A stretch of DNA of 64,000 bases from Corynebacterium kutscheri (lineage in GTDB: Bacteria > Actinomycetota > Actinomycetes > Mycobacteriales > Mycobacteriaceae): the NCBI RefSeq assembly GCF_000980835.1, contig NZ_CP011312.1, positions 1,922,001 to 1,986,000 on the forward strand, given 5' to 3'. Numbering within the stretch: position 1 is the first letter of the stretch; each line of letters opens with the position of its first letter. The translations under genes were made by a program, and so were the position numbers. This document shows, in pieces, positions 27,857 to 36,786 of this stretch. The notes beneath the pieces were generated by a model that searched no databases, had not been told where the DNA came from, and was given only the letters and a program-made list of their open reading frames with translations.

Positions 27857-29028
27857 ACCGTCAGCACTGCCTCGGTGAGTTTTGCTAGCGGTACCCGCAA
27901 GGCATCAACATGATCAGATAACTGCCGACGCTGGGTATCGTTGAGCGTCTCATAGCTAACAAAGCCGTCACCTTCACGATACTTATCTAGCTCGTTTTCC
28001 AAAGACTTAAACCGAGCTTCGATCGTATCAGCTAGTTACGCGTCGGTAAGCCGAGCCAGCTCAGCAACATTGCCATAGGCAACCTGTGCACCTTCGACAT
28101 TTGCCTGGAAATCATAAAGATCAGTATGGCTAAAAACTTCTTCCTCGCCAGTGATCTTCGAGGTAGCTACCTCTTCTAATAACCCAATAGCACCATTAGA
28201 AATATCGGCAATGGTGATCTCGAAGTCCGTGGAATAGACCAGATCATAAAGTTGCTGGGTATCTTTCACCAAGAGATCGGCATAATGGGTTCGCTCTTGC
28301 TCGGTAAACTTTTCACCTTCCCATAGATCTTTTTCAATGACATGCCACCCTGTCCACTCACGTTGATCGGTTTCCGCTGAATCCTGGAAATCTGCCTCAC
28401 GTTCATCCAAAGCCGGGTCAATATCACCAAAGGCTTCAGCAGTTGGTTCAATACGCTCATAGAACATCCGTGCCGGAGCATAGCTTTGCCGAGCAGCTGT
28501 GGCATCACCGGCTTTGTATACCGCAGCAAAATCCTGTGTAGCCGCTAAAAGTTGGCCAGCTTGATCCCGAACATAGGCAGTGTAATTGGTAATGGCAGCG
28601 TCGATAAGTTCTTGGGTGTCTGAGCTAACCTGGATTTCTTCTCCTTGGGTAACAGTAAATTCACGGACATCTACCAATTGACCAACCATATTCTTTTTGC
28701 ATGCGGTGTAATAGGTTCCAGGTTGAAGCACCAAGGTGTAGTCCGTGGTGGTTCCTGGTCCTAGATTTTCGCGCTCACCGACAATGCGTAACTGGTCTTC
28801 AGCGAGTATCTCAAACTCGTTGCGCACAGTGCCGGCATTACTAAGGCGGAATTTAAGCTGTCCGGAAGCTACTTCACTTAGCTCAACATCACAGGAATCA
28901 TCTTTGATTTCTACTGCAATAGCTTCATGAGTAGTTGAGTCAGTACTCGTTGTTGGTTCATTAGCCACACAAGCGCTTAATGCAAGACCGGTAATGCTAA
29001 CAAGAGAAATAACAGCATACTTGTTCAT
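27853..29028 (-). pseudogene. efeO: efeO interrupted by an in-frame stop codon
   Basis: The gene encodes the EfeO lipoprotein: signal with lipobox LSAC, an N-terminal cupredoxin-like domain (about residues 30-130) and an M75 imelysin-like domain. The reading frame meets TAA at 28036-28038. Beyond it the same frame continues without another stop for 60 codons (LADTIEARFKSLENELDKYR, then EGDGFVSYETLNDTQRRQL and so on) to a TGA at 27853-27855 that overlaps the efeB start codon in the ATGA manner. Without the TAA the protein would have 391 residues, a normal EfeO length. A single nonsense change explains this. Confidence 0.9.
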
Positions 29029-29873
29029 TTAAGATTCTTTCTTTCGCAACTGATAAAGAAATACCGGCACCATAATGCCGATATAAAGCACCCAGCCGAG
29101 AACCTGTAAATAAGTTGGGCTGAGATTGAAATTGAACATTGCCTCTAATAAAACGAACCACCAGGCATCAGGGTGCAGTCCGGCAATAGTGCCGTCAAAA
29201 AATGCGGAATAATCATATGCGGTTATCCCCCAGCCGGGAAGAACTGCTGCTTCTTGAAGATCGCCAATACCATAAGAAACAATGCCGGCGGCAACAAAGA
29301 TAAGCAAGAAACCCGTGACATTAAAAAATATCCGCAGGTTGATACCCGCCCCACCACGATAAACTAACCAGCCAATAATAATGGCGACCAGAAGACCACT
29401 GATGACTCCTAGTGTAGGCAACCAAAGACCCGATGATGAGGTCGCTTTAACAGTTGCCCAAACAAAAATAGCGGTTTCAAGCCCTTCTCGCCCAACAGAG
29501 ATAATTGCAATCCAAATAATTGGCCATCCGCTACGTGACTGTGCCAAGGCTTTTTCCGATTGGGTACGTAAATTAACAGCTAACTGGCGAGCATGGCTAC
29601 TCATCCACACGATCATCCACGTCAGCATGGCAGCTGCGATAAGCGAAAGCACCCCACCAACAATTTCTTGTGCCTGGAGGTCAAGGTATAAGGACCAAAG
29701 GTCATTGCTGCACCAGCAACTAGTGGAATTAAAGCAGCAATTACTACCCCGAGCCACAGTTTAGGCAGTACTTCACGACGGCCCACGTTAACTACATAGG
29801 CCACTAATATGCCGACAATAAGGCTGGCTTCCACCCCTTCTCGAAGAGCGATGAGAAAGTTCGCGAGAAACAT
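29029..29873 (-). pseudogene. efeU: Frameshifted efeU (FTR1-family ferrous iron permease)
   Basis: The start is ATG 29873, seven bases after GAAAGG. The frame gives MFLANFLIALREGVEASLIV, including the first REGxE iron motif, and runs to TFGPYTLT. It then derails at about 29677-29682. From there the neighbouring frame resumes the family sequence (LQAQEIVGGVLSLIAAAM) through the second motif, SVGREGLETAIF, to the stop at 29029. A one-base deletion in ACCTCCAGG accounts for it. FTR1-type permeases need both REGxE motifs in one protein, so the product should be non-functional. It is followed at once by efeO. Confidence 0.9.
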
Positions 29874-29895
29874 GAAGCAACCTTTCACTAAATAA

Positions 29896-29936
29896 AAAAG
29901 GATTGGGCAAGCTTAATTAAGCAAGCCAATCCTTTT
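29896..29936 (-). terminator. Terminator between the sialic acid importer operon and efeU
   Basis: Arms AAAAGGATTGG (29896-29906) and its complement (29926-29936) pair perfectly, and the inner loop has further pairing potential. Read on the minus strand the hairpin ends in CCTTTTTTATTT. It closes the importer operon and insulates efeU. Confidence 0.82.
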
Positions 29937-29983
29937 ACCTATCACTAAGATATTTCGCAGACGAAGTGATCTACCACACACCT

Positions 29984-30775
29984 TTAGGTGTCTAATAAAC
30001 TTGGGGTTGCACTGAGCAATTCACGGGTATATTCCGTTTCTGGTTGGTTAAACAGTGCTTCAGTTTCCTGCGATTCAATAATCTCACCGCGTAGCATGAC
30101 CGAAATACGATCTGAAACATAACGCACTGTATTAATATCATGTGAAATAAACACCAGACCCAGCCCAAATTCCCGCTTGAGATCCAGCAACAAATTAAGC
30201 ACTTGTGCGCGTACCGACACATCCAAAGCACTAGTTGGTTCATCGGCAATAATTAAATCTGGATCAAGAGCAAGGGCACGAGCAATGGCTACGCGCTGGC
30301 GCTGCCCACCAGAAATTTGCCGAGGTAAAACCTCCAAAGCCGACTGCGGTAGCCCTACCAAACTCAATAGTTCTTTTACCCGTTTTTCTCGTGATGCATC
30401 ATCTCCTACCTGATGCACACGCAGTGGATCAAGTAGTTGTTCGCGCACGCTCATGCGCGGATTCAAGGAAGTGGCTGGATCTTGGAACACCACCGATACC
30501 GATTGCCCCACTATCTTGCGGCCTCGACCATGTACCTTCAGCGGTTCGCCTTTAAAAAGTACCTGTCCACTGGTGGGTTTTTGCAAACCCACCATGACTT
30601 TAGCCAGTGTTGATTTGCCACAACCAGATTCACCAACAATGCCATGAACGTCATCGCGGAAAGCTGTGAAATTCACATTCTTATTCGCATGCACCGTATC
30701 CGGACGAAACAGCTTTCCAGTACGAGTTTTATGGATAACATTGATATCTTTTAACTCCACCACCGGAATTGTCAT
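29984..30775 (-). CDS. siaI: Peptide/sialic acid-type ABC importer, second ATPase
   Basis: This 263-residue ATPase is of the Opp/Dpp F type: Walker A GESGCGKST, signature ISGGQRQRV, Walker B LIIADEPTSALD and H-loop FISHD. The usual C-terminal oligopeptide-transporter extension is short. It overlaps the siaG start by 4 bases and is the last gene of the importer operon. The sia name is inferred from the linked nan genes and from the same gene order in the C. glutamicum siaEFGI sialic acid importer. By sequence alone it is simply a peptide/nickel-class ATPase. Confidence 0.8.
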   Translation of the reverse strand: MTIPVVELKDINVIHKTRTGKLFRPDTVHANKNVNFTAFRDDVHGIVGESGCGKSTLAKVMVGLQKPTSGQVLFKGEPLKVHGRGRKIVGQSVSVVFQDPATSLNPRMSVREQLLDPLRVHQVGDDASREKRVKELLSLVGLPQSALEVLPRQISGGQRQRVAIARALALDPDLIIADEPTSALDVSVRAQVLNLLLDLKREFGLGLVFISHDINTVRYVSDRISVMLRGEIIESQETEALFNQPETEYTRELLSATPSLLDT

Positions 30776-32739
30776 GGCTTTTCTCCTTCAACAGCGACAG
30801 CATATGAGTGCGTCGTGCCCGGTATTAACTGCATCTTTGGCTTAGTATGCAACCCCACTGTCGGACGAGAACTACGCGGTGCAAAACGATCACCGGCAAC
30901 AAACTCCCGGGGGCTAGGAACTGTACCCGGTACCTGATAAAGACGATCCACACCAGCTTCGATAGATAGCACCGAACCAAGTAGACCACAGGTATATTCA
31001 TGCCGTGGGTCTTCTAATATTTCACTGGTAAGACCTTGTTCAACCATTTGCCCGGCATACATAACCGAAATCTTGTGTACTAGCCGAGCTACTAGAGCAA
31101 GATCATGCGATACAAAAATCATGGCAAAACCTAATTTATCGCGCAGCTCAGTCAATAGATCAATAACCTGTGCTTGTACTGTGACATCTAAAGCTGTGGT
31201 TGGCTCATCAGCGATAAGCAACCTCGGGTTACGCGTTAAAGCCATAGCAATAAGCACACGTTGGCGCTGGCCACCAGAAAGCTCATGTGGATAAGACTTC
31301 AAGGTTCGCTCGGGATCAAGACCAACCAACTCAAGAAGTTCCTCCGCGCTACGCTTTCCACCGCGGCGAGTCAACTGCTTCATCTGAGTACGAATAAGCA
31401 TCGACGGGTTCAACGCACTTAATGCATCCTGATAAATCATCGCAATATCATGCCCGCGCAGCGCATTATGTTGTTCGGGGGTAAGATCGAGAAGATTTTT
31501 TCCGTCGTAAAGAATCTCACCTTCAATTTTGGCGGTTTTAGGTAGCAATCCCATAATGCTCATCGCAGAAATGGACTTACCACAACCTGACTCACCAACT
31601 AGCCCCAGGGTTTCTCCCGGTGCCACACTAAAACTGACATCATCGACGATACGAACATCACCATGGGCTTCCGGGAAAGAAATAGAAAGATTCTTTACCT
31701 CTAAAAGCGGTGTTGGATCACCAGTGAAAACCTGACGGCCATGCGTTTCACGTTCATGATCACGTAAGGCAGTTAACGATTCTTGCAAACTCAAAGCCGC
31801 TTCAGCAGAGGTAGTCTGGCCAAGTGCTACAGTGTCTTCCTCAGCACGTTCTGGCTTGTCTTCTACCGAGACCCCGCGTTGCGACGGAGCCGCCAGAGCA
31901 TCAGTAAGGCCTTCGGAAAGAATATTTAAACAGAGCACCGTAATAAGGATCATCAGACCAGGAAAGAAGGTTGGCCACCAGATTCCCGACAACAGAAGCT
32001 GTTTTCCATCGGCTAGAATATTGCCCCAACTTGGCTCTGGCGGTTTCACACCTGCGGAAATAAAGCTCAGCGATGCCTCAAAAACAATTGCATCGGCAAC
32101 CAATACGGTAGCAAAAACTGCAATCGGGGCAATGCAGTTGCGTGCTACTTGTTTGATCAAGATATGTGGGATACTTGCACCCATTACCTTTGAGGCAGAA
32201 ACGTAATCCTCACCAAATTGCCCCAGGACATTAGCTCGCACAATACGCGATAACTGCGGAACATAGAGGAAACCAATAGCAAAAACCAAGACACCAAGTG
32301 AATTTCCAAACACTGCAACAAACACTGCGGCCAAGGCAATGCCAGGAAAGCTCATAATAATATCCAAGATACGCATGAGGACTTCCGAAACAACCTTGCC
32401 GCTAGTGGCAGCAATTGAACCAAGTACCGCTGCTACGGCTAAGGCAGCCGCGGTGGCACAAAGACCAATAATAAGTGAGCTACGTGCACCGTAGACCACC
32501 CGAGAAAAAATATCTCGCCCGATAGCATCAGTACCAAACCAATGATCCGCACTTGGGGGTTGTACTGGAACACCAGATTGTTGCGGTGGATAACTGGTAA
32601 TCAACGGGGCAAAAACCGCAGCGAAGACCACAATAATGAGCACGCCAAGAGCGATTTTTGAGGCCACTGGCAACTGCGCGATACCACCAAAGCGCCCACC
32701 AGCACGGGATTCAAGTTTTTCTGTTATCTTCCGGCGCAT
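30772..32739 (-). CDS. siaG: ABC importer permease fused to ATPase
   Basis: The 655-residue protein fuses a DppC-type permease (residues 1 to about 295, with the EAA-type cytoplasmic loop near VRANVLGQFGEDYVSASKVM) to a DppD-type ATPase. The ATPase starts near residue 345 (PLLEVKNLSISF), with Walker A GESGCGKSI, signature LSGGQRQRV and Walker B LIADEPTTALD. The C-terminal RFAPRSSRP echoes the family's CxFxxRC region without cysteines. The fusion is the arrangement known from C. glutamicum SiaG. The start overlaps the end of siaF by one base. Confidence 0.82.
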   Translation of the reverse strand: MRRKITEKLESRAGGRFGGIAQLPVASKIALGVLIIVVFAAVFAPLITSYPPQQSGVPVQPPSADHWFGTDAIGRDIFSRVVYGARSSLIIGLCATAAALAVAAVLGSIAATSGKVVSEVLMRILDIIMSFPGIALAAVFVAVFGNSLGVLVFAIGFLYVPQLSRIVRANVLGQFGEDYVSASKVMGASIPHILIKQVARNCIAPIAVFATVLVADAIVFEASLSFISAGVKPPEPSWGNILADGKQLLLSGIWWPTFFPGLMILITVLCLNILSEGLTDALAAPSQRGVSVEDKPERAEEDTVALGQTTSAEAALSLQESLTALRDHERETHGRQVFTGDPTPLLEVKNLSISFPEAHGDVRIVDDVSFSVAPGETLGLVGESGCGKSISAMSIMGLLPKTAKIEGEILYDGKNLLDLTPEQHNALRGHDIAMIYQDALSALNPSMLIRTQMKQLTRRGGKRSAEELLELVGLDPERTLKSYPHELSGGQRQRVLIAMALTRNPRLLIADEPTTALDVTVQAQVIDLLTELRDKLGFAMIFVSHDLALVARLVHKISVMYAGQMVEQGLTSEILEDPRHEYTCGLLGSVLSIEAGVDRLYQVPGTVPSPREFVAGDRFAPRSSRPTVGLHTKPKMQLIPGTTHSYAVAVEGEKP

Positions 32740-33704
32740 CAGATACTCCTAATTCGCGGATTAACCAGTACATACAACATGTCGACTGCAATATTGACGA
32801 TAATGAACGCGATCGCCACAGTGAGGGTGACACCTTGGACGAGGAAAACGTCGTTACGTTGCACCCCATCCAAAATTAACTGTCCCATGGCCTGAATATT
32901 AAAGATAATCTCGATAATCACCGCGCCACCCATGAGATAACCCACGCGCAAGCCCAACACGGTGATCGGAGTAATCAATGCATTTCGCAGGACATTTCTA
33001 GCCACAACCTCAGTTTTAGGAATACCTGCGCCAATGGCTGTTCGTACATAATCCTTATCCAGTTCTTCCACCATTGCGGTACGAACCACCCGCGATAGCG
33101 AACCAGCTACCGGCACAGATAAAGCAAGTGCGGGTAAGAAAATATTATTGAAATAAACCTGCGGATTTTCGCTGAACTTAACCCATTGCGCAACCAAAGC
33201 GGGAAAAATACCCCAACCACCAGGGATCGTCCCGAGCCACTGAATTAATAGAATGGCCAACCAAAAACTTGGGGTCGCTAGTGCAGCAATAGAAAGCACG
33301 CGGATAAGCTGATCCACCCAAGTATCTCGATATAATGCGGCGACAACACCAAAAATCAAAGCCAAAATTACGGCAATCAGCAGCCCCCAAAAAGTCAGCT
33401 GTAAGGTAATCGGAAAAGCACGCGCAATAACATCAGTCACCGATGCATTACCTGAGGTTGTACCTAGATCACCACGCAACATACCCATGAGAAAATCAAC
33501 ATAACGCACCAGCAAGGGATCATTAAGCCCATGCGACTGCCGATAGGCTTCAAGCGCTTCCGGTGAAGCGGTCTCACCCAGAGCAAGCCGAGCGGGATCT
33601 GCCGGGGAGAAAGACATGACAAAGAAAACCAGGAAGGTCACGCCGAGAATCATGATCGGCAAAGCCACCAAACGACGACCGATCAAGCGTAAAAGATTGG
33701 ACAT
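32739..33704 (-). CDS. siaF: ABC importer permease of DppB type
   Basis: This roughly 321-residue permease begins MSNLLRLIGRRLVALPIMIL. The start at ATG 33704 is chosen because AGGAG lies five bases upstream; the frame also opens 6 codons earlier. Six transmembrane helices and the conserved loop LSRVVRTAMVEELDKDYVRT (the EAA motif that contacts the ATPase) are visible. It pairs with the permease half of SiaG. The 57-base gap to siaE contains one copy of the CTTATCGACG decamer. Confidence 0.82.
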   Translation of the reverse strand: MSNLLRLIGRRLVALPIMILGVTFLVFFVMSFSPADPARLALGETASPEALEAYRQSHGLNDPLLVRYVDFLMGMLRGDLGTTSGNASVTDVIARAFPITLQLTFWGLLIAVILALIFGVVAALYRDTWVDQLIRVLSIAALATPSFWLAILLIQWLGTIPGGWGIFPALVAQWVKFSENPQVYFNNIFLPALALSVPVAGSLSRVVRTAMVEELDKDYVRTAIGAGIPKTEVVARNVLRNALITPITVLGLRVGYLMGGAVIIEIIFNIQAMGQLILDGVQRNDVFLVQGVTLTVAIAFIIVNIAVDMLYVLVNPRIRSI

Positions 33705-33761
33705 TTTTACTCCTGAAAGCATTTCGACGCGCGGGAAAACCGCACGTCGATAAGCATATTT

Positions 33762-35375
33762 TTAGCCTTCGGTAGTACCTACACCCACGAAACTTAAACC
33801 AGTGACCGAAATTGGTTTGAAGTCAACAAGTGTATCCGCATTCCAACCGGTAGGGGTCTTACGATGGAACAGCGGGTACAGTGGGACAGTCTCACTAATC
33901 AGGTCAAATGCTTCATCCCAAGCATCCTGCTGTGCACTGGTGTCAGTTGATTCAAGTCCCTTCGATAACAACTCTTGCATCTTTTGATAGGACTCCTGTC
34001 CCTTCCAGCCCATCCGGGTATCAGTCCAGGTATCACCGGCATACCACCAGCTCATAAGTAGGTTTGGATCCTGACCAAAGACACTTGGATCACCCGGCGC
34101 GATAGCAACATCCCATTCTCCAGGGTTGGAATCAACAAAATTATAAAGGTCTGCACTCTTACGCTCAGTGAACTCCACTTCGACACCCGCTTTTTGCACC
34201 GACTCATGGATTAATGGCGTACATGCTTTCACCCAATCGTGATCCGTGCACATCATGCGAATCTTGGTAACGCCCGCTTCGCTGAACATCTCACGTGCTT
34301 TATCAACATCAAAGCTATATACCGTGGTTGCGCGCGAGTAATTCGGGTGTGATTCGGGCAAGAAGCTAGTAGCCGGGGTGGCTTGATCGCTCATTGCAGT
34401 CTTAACGACGGTATCAATATCTACTGCATACAAGAATGCCTGGCGCGCAAGTACATTGCCCATCGGGTTACTCGTACGGTTATTAAACATTGCAAATAGC
34501 AAACCAAAACCTTGTACCGACTCCACCATAGAAGTGGTCTTTAACTGGTCAATGCTTAAATATGGCACCGAATCAACAGCCTGGCTAAGCCCCGATTGCA
34601 AAGAATTAATACGAGTAGAAGCATCCGGAATAATCTGCCACTGCATCTTCTTTGCACGTGCCGGGCGCTCACCGGAATAATCGTCGAAACGCTCAAAAGC
34701 GATGGTCTTAGACGTACCACCATTATCGGTCAAGCGATATGGGCCGGTACCGGTTGGCAGGGCATCAAAAGCATCCAGATCCTTTTCGACGATCGCCTTA
34801 GGCACAATCTTTACCACACTCAAGCGATCAGCTACTACGCCTACCGGATATGCAAGGGTGAAAGTAACCGTGGTGTCATCTTTAGCTTCGACCTTCTCGA
34901 TAAATGGAATAAAGGAAGCATAAAGCGACTTATTCTCTGGATCAAGCACCCGCTCAAAAGAGTAAACAACATCTTCGGCGGTAACCTCACTGCCGTCATG
35001 GAATTTCGCACCATCACGCAGGCTAACATCAAAGGTGGTGCCTTCTGGCTGCGGCAAAGTTTTAGCCAACCCGGCATAAGCCTTACCGGTAACTGGATCG
35101 ATCTCGGTCAGTCCTTCAAAAATGTGCCAGTTAACAGCAACAGTTAACGCCGCAGTGGTGGTCATCGGATCGTAGCCATTAGTGCCCAACTCATAAGAAA
35201 TAGCAGCAGTAATTGTGCCATCCTCATTGACTGTCCCCGCAGAACCACCGGTGCTACCAGCTGAAGAACCAGATTGATTATCCGGGGCACACGCTGCAAC
35301 AGTGGCGGATAAACCTGCTGCTGCACCAATGACACCAGTCATACGCAGAAAATTTCGACGACTAACGTTAGCCAT
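33762..35375 (-). CDS. siaE: ABC importer substrate-binding lipoprotein, Tat-exported
   Basis: This 537-residue protein of solute-binding family 5 starts with a combined Tat and lipoprotein signal: SRRNFLRMTGVIGAAAG followed by lipobox TVAAC. The SBP5 landmarks are clear (AKFHDGSEVTAEDVVYSFER, FNNRTSNPMGNVLARQAFLY). It heads the importer operon. Sialic acid as substrate is inferred from the neighbouring nanR and nanEKA-nagAB genes and from the equivalent C. glutamicum locus; without that context it would be called a peptide-binding protein. The Tat motif suggests export of a folded protein. Confidence 0.83.
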   Translation of the reverse strand: MANVSRRNFLRMTGVIGAAAGLSATVAACAPDNQSGSSAGSTGGSAGTVNEDGTITAAISYELGTNGYDPMTTTAALTVAVNWHIFEGLTEIDPVTGKAYAGLAKTLPQPEGTTFDVSLRDGAKFHDGSEVTAEDVVYSFERVLDPENKSLYASFIPFIEKVEAKDDTTVTFTLAYPVGVVADRLSVVKIVPKAIVEKDLDAFDALPTGTGPYRLTDNGGTSKTIAFERFDDYSGERPARAKKMQWQIIPDASTRINSLQSGLSQAVDSVPYLSIDQLKTTSMVESVQGFGLLFAMFNNRTSNPMGNVLARQAFLYAVDIDTVVKTAMSDQATPATSFLPESHPNYSRATTVYSFDVDKAREMFSEAGVTKIRMMCTDHDWVKACTPLIHESVQKAGVEVEFTERKSADLYNFVDSNPGEWDVAIAPGDPSVFGQDPNLLMSWWYAGDTWTDTRMGWKGQESYQKMQELLSKGLESTDTSAQQDAWDEAFDLISETVPLYPLFHRKTPTGWNADTLVDFKPISVTGLSFVGVGTTEG

Positions 35376-35462
35376 AGCAGTGTTTCCTTTTCTTTCTTTT
35401 TACTGCGCGTGCTTTCCGTCAGGCTTTCGACAGTCACGATTGACTTATGCATTGCAACGAGT

Positions 35463-35510
35463 GCCCACATGTTGCCCTAATATATTTCTAAGGCAAACAC
35501 TGATGTGGGC
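35463..35510 (-). promoter_or_regulatory. Long imperfect palindrome upstream of siaE
   Basis: Outer arms GCCCACAT (35463-35470) and ATGTGGGC (35503-35510) and inner arms TTGCC (35472-35476) and GGCAA (35492-35496) are nested around an AT-rich core. It lies 88 bases upstream of the siaE start codon, where either an operator or a leader hairpin could act. There is no T run, so it is not a simple terminator. Confidence 0.5.
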
Positions 35511-35648
35511 GTTCGTCGTAAAGCATAGGCGAACCATGCTTAGCTTGTGTATTGACCGAAACCACGCAAAATGGGTATTGCTTTGTCTAGATCATGTCTG
35601 TTTTTAACTCGCCGATTCAGGATGCATCACATTTCTAAAAACTTGTGA

Positions 35649-35695
35649 GACATATTATGTATCAGCTTGTCCTTAAGGGTACATCAGACATCTGA
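35649..35695. promoter_or_regulatory. Candidate NanR operators between siaE and nanR
   Basis: Two related sites are visible in the divergent region: GACATATTATGT at 35649-35660 and the palindrome TCAGACATCTGA at 35684-35695. Both share elements with the site at 40521-40533 in the nanA/nagA promoter region (CATCAGACATCTTATGTC). Assignment to NanR is an inference from location and similarity. Confidence 0.5.
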
Positions 35696-35835
35696 CCTTA
35701 ACTAGAGTTTTAGAAAAAGAAATGTCACACTAAACCTAAACAAAGATTATTGCATGTAATAGGCTATAAACAGCCTTACCCCCATTTATCACAACTACCC
35801 CCGATACCCACATCTCTTTCCCCAAAGGAGGCCAG

Positions 35836-36567
35836 ATGGCACCCCGCAAAGCCACCGCCGCCGCCAAAGCATTTGACGGAATCGTCGACTACATCCGAGT
35901 CAAACGCCTCAACCCCGGCGATCTACTACCCGCCGAACAAGAACTATGCGAAATCATCGGCTGCTCCCGCTCCTCCATCCGCGAAGCCATGCGCACACTC
36001 GCCTCCCTCGACATCGTTGAAGTCCGCCACGGGCACGGCACCTACGTCTCCAAAATGTCACTTGATCCACTAATCCAAGGACTAATCCTGCGCGTCCTAC
36101 TCAGCACCGACTCCTCACTAACAGCACTACTCGACATTGTCGACCTACGCGCCGCAATCGACCACTCCCTTGCCGAAGAACTCGCCGAAGCCTGGAAATC
36201 ACGCGACATCACCCCCCTCCTTAACCTGGTCAACAACATGCGCGAACACCACAAACGCGAAGAAAGCTTCGCACTCGACGACCGCGCCTTCCACAAAACC
36301 CTGCTCGCCCCCATCAAAAATCCTCTCACAAAAGAACTTTCCGACGCCTTCTGGCAAGTCCACATGACCGTACTACCACCGCTCAACATCGAACTACCCG
36401 AAGACGTCAAACACACCATCGACGCCCACCAAGCCATGGTCGAAGCACTACACGCCGGCAATGCAAAGAAATTCAACAAACTTGTCGATAAGCACTATGC
36501 GCCGCTAAGAAACAGCATCGCCCGGTATGCAAAACTTGAGCAGAATAATCCGAACGATACTGCATAA
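35836..36567 (+). CDS. nanR: GntR-family (FCD domain) regulator, probable NanR
   Basis: This 243-residue regulator has an N-terminal winged helix-turn-helix (about residues 10-75; LCEIIGCSRSSIREAMRTLA and VRHGHGTYV) and an all-helical FCD ligand domain with DxxxH-type metal residues (DDRAFHK). ATG 35836 follows AAAGGAGG with ideal spacing. It sits between the importer operon and the nan catabolic genes, and similar motifs occur in both promoter regions. This supports a role as the sialic acid-responsive repressor, as in C. glutamicum. Codon third positions are conspicuously C-rich in the first three quarters, unlike neighbours. Confidence 0.82.
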   Translation: MAPRKATAAAKAFDGIVDYIRVKRLNPGDLLPAEQELCEIIGCSRSSIREAMRTLASLDIVEVRHGHGTYVSKMSLDPLIQGLILRVLLSTDSSLTALLDIVDLRAAIDHSLAEELAEAWKSRDITPLLNLVNNMREHHKREESFALDDRAFHKTLLAPIKNPLTKELSDAFWQVHMTVLPPLNIELPEDVKHTIDAHQAMVEALHAGNAKKFNKLVDKHYAPLRNSIARYAKLEQNNPNDTA

Positions 36568-36786
36568 AAATCAGCTGAACGCGCAATCTGCGCATCTATA
36601 AAAATGACGACAAAGGCAAGACAGTCTAGCATGAAAAACTATGCATAGAGGGAAAAATTTTTAACTGTGGATAACCCCCACACAAAACGTGCGCCCAATC
36701 ACCGGAAAAAATGAGTTTTCCACAGATTTGGCGTTTTCAGCCAAAAGGTCTTCCCCTCCCCTATACAAAACTTTTAGCCTTAGGGC
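36568..36786. other. Intergenic stretch nanR to HNH gene
   Basis: No gene or clear terminator is seen in this AT-rich spacer. Confidence 0.4.

Larger units (their letters stand above)
35376..35835. other. Divergent promoter region siaE/nanR
   Basis: Apart from the palindrome at 35463-35510 and the two operator-like sites at 35649-35695, an inverted repeat AAGCAT/ATGCTT lies at about 35520-35541. No supported small gene is seen; the 101-codon frame across 35302-35607 overlaps siaE antisense and has no ribosome binding site. Confidence 0.5.

Noticed and set aside
29874..29983. DtxR box in front of efeU
   Set aside because: No 19-bp sequence near the DtxR consensus was found; the main inverted repeat is a terminator with a T run.
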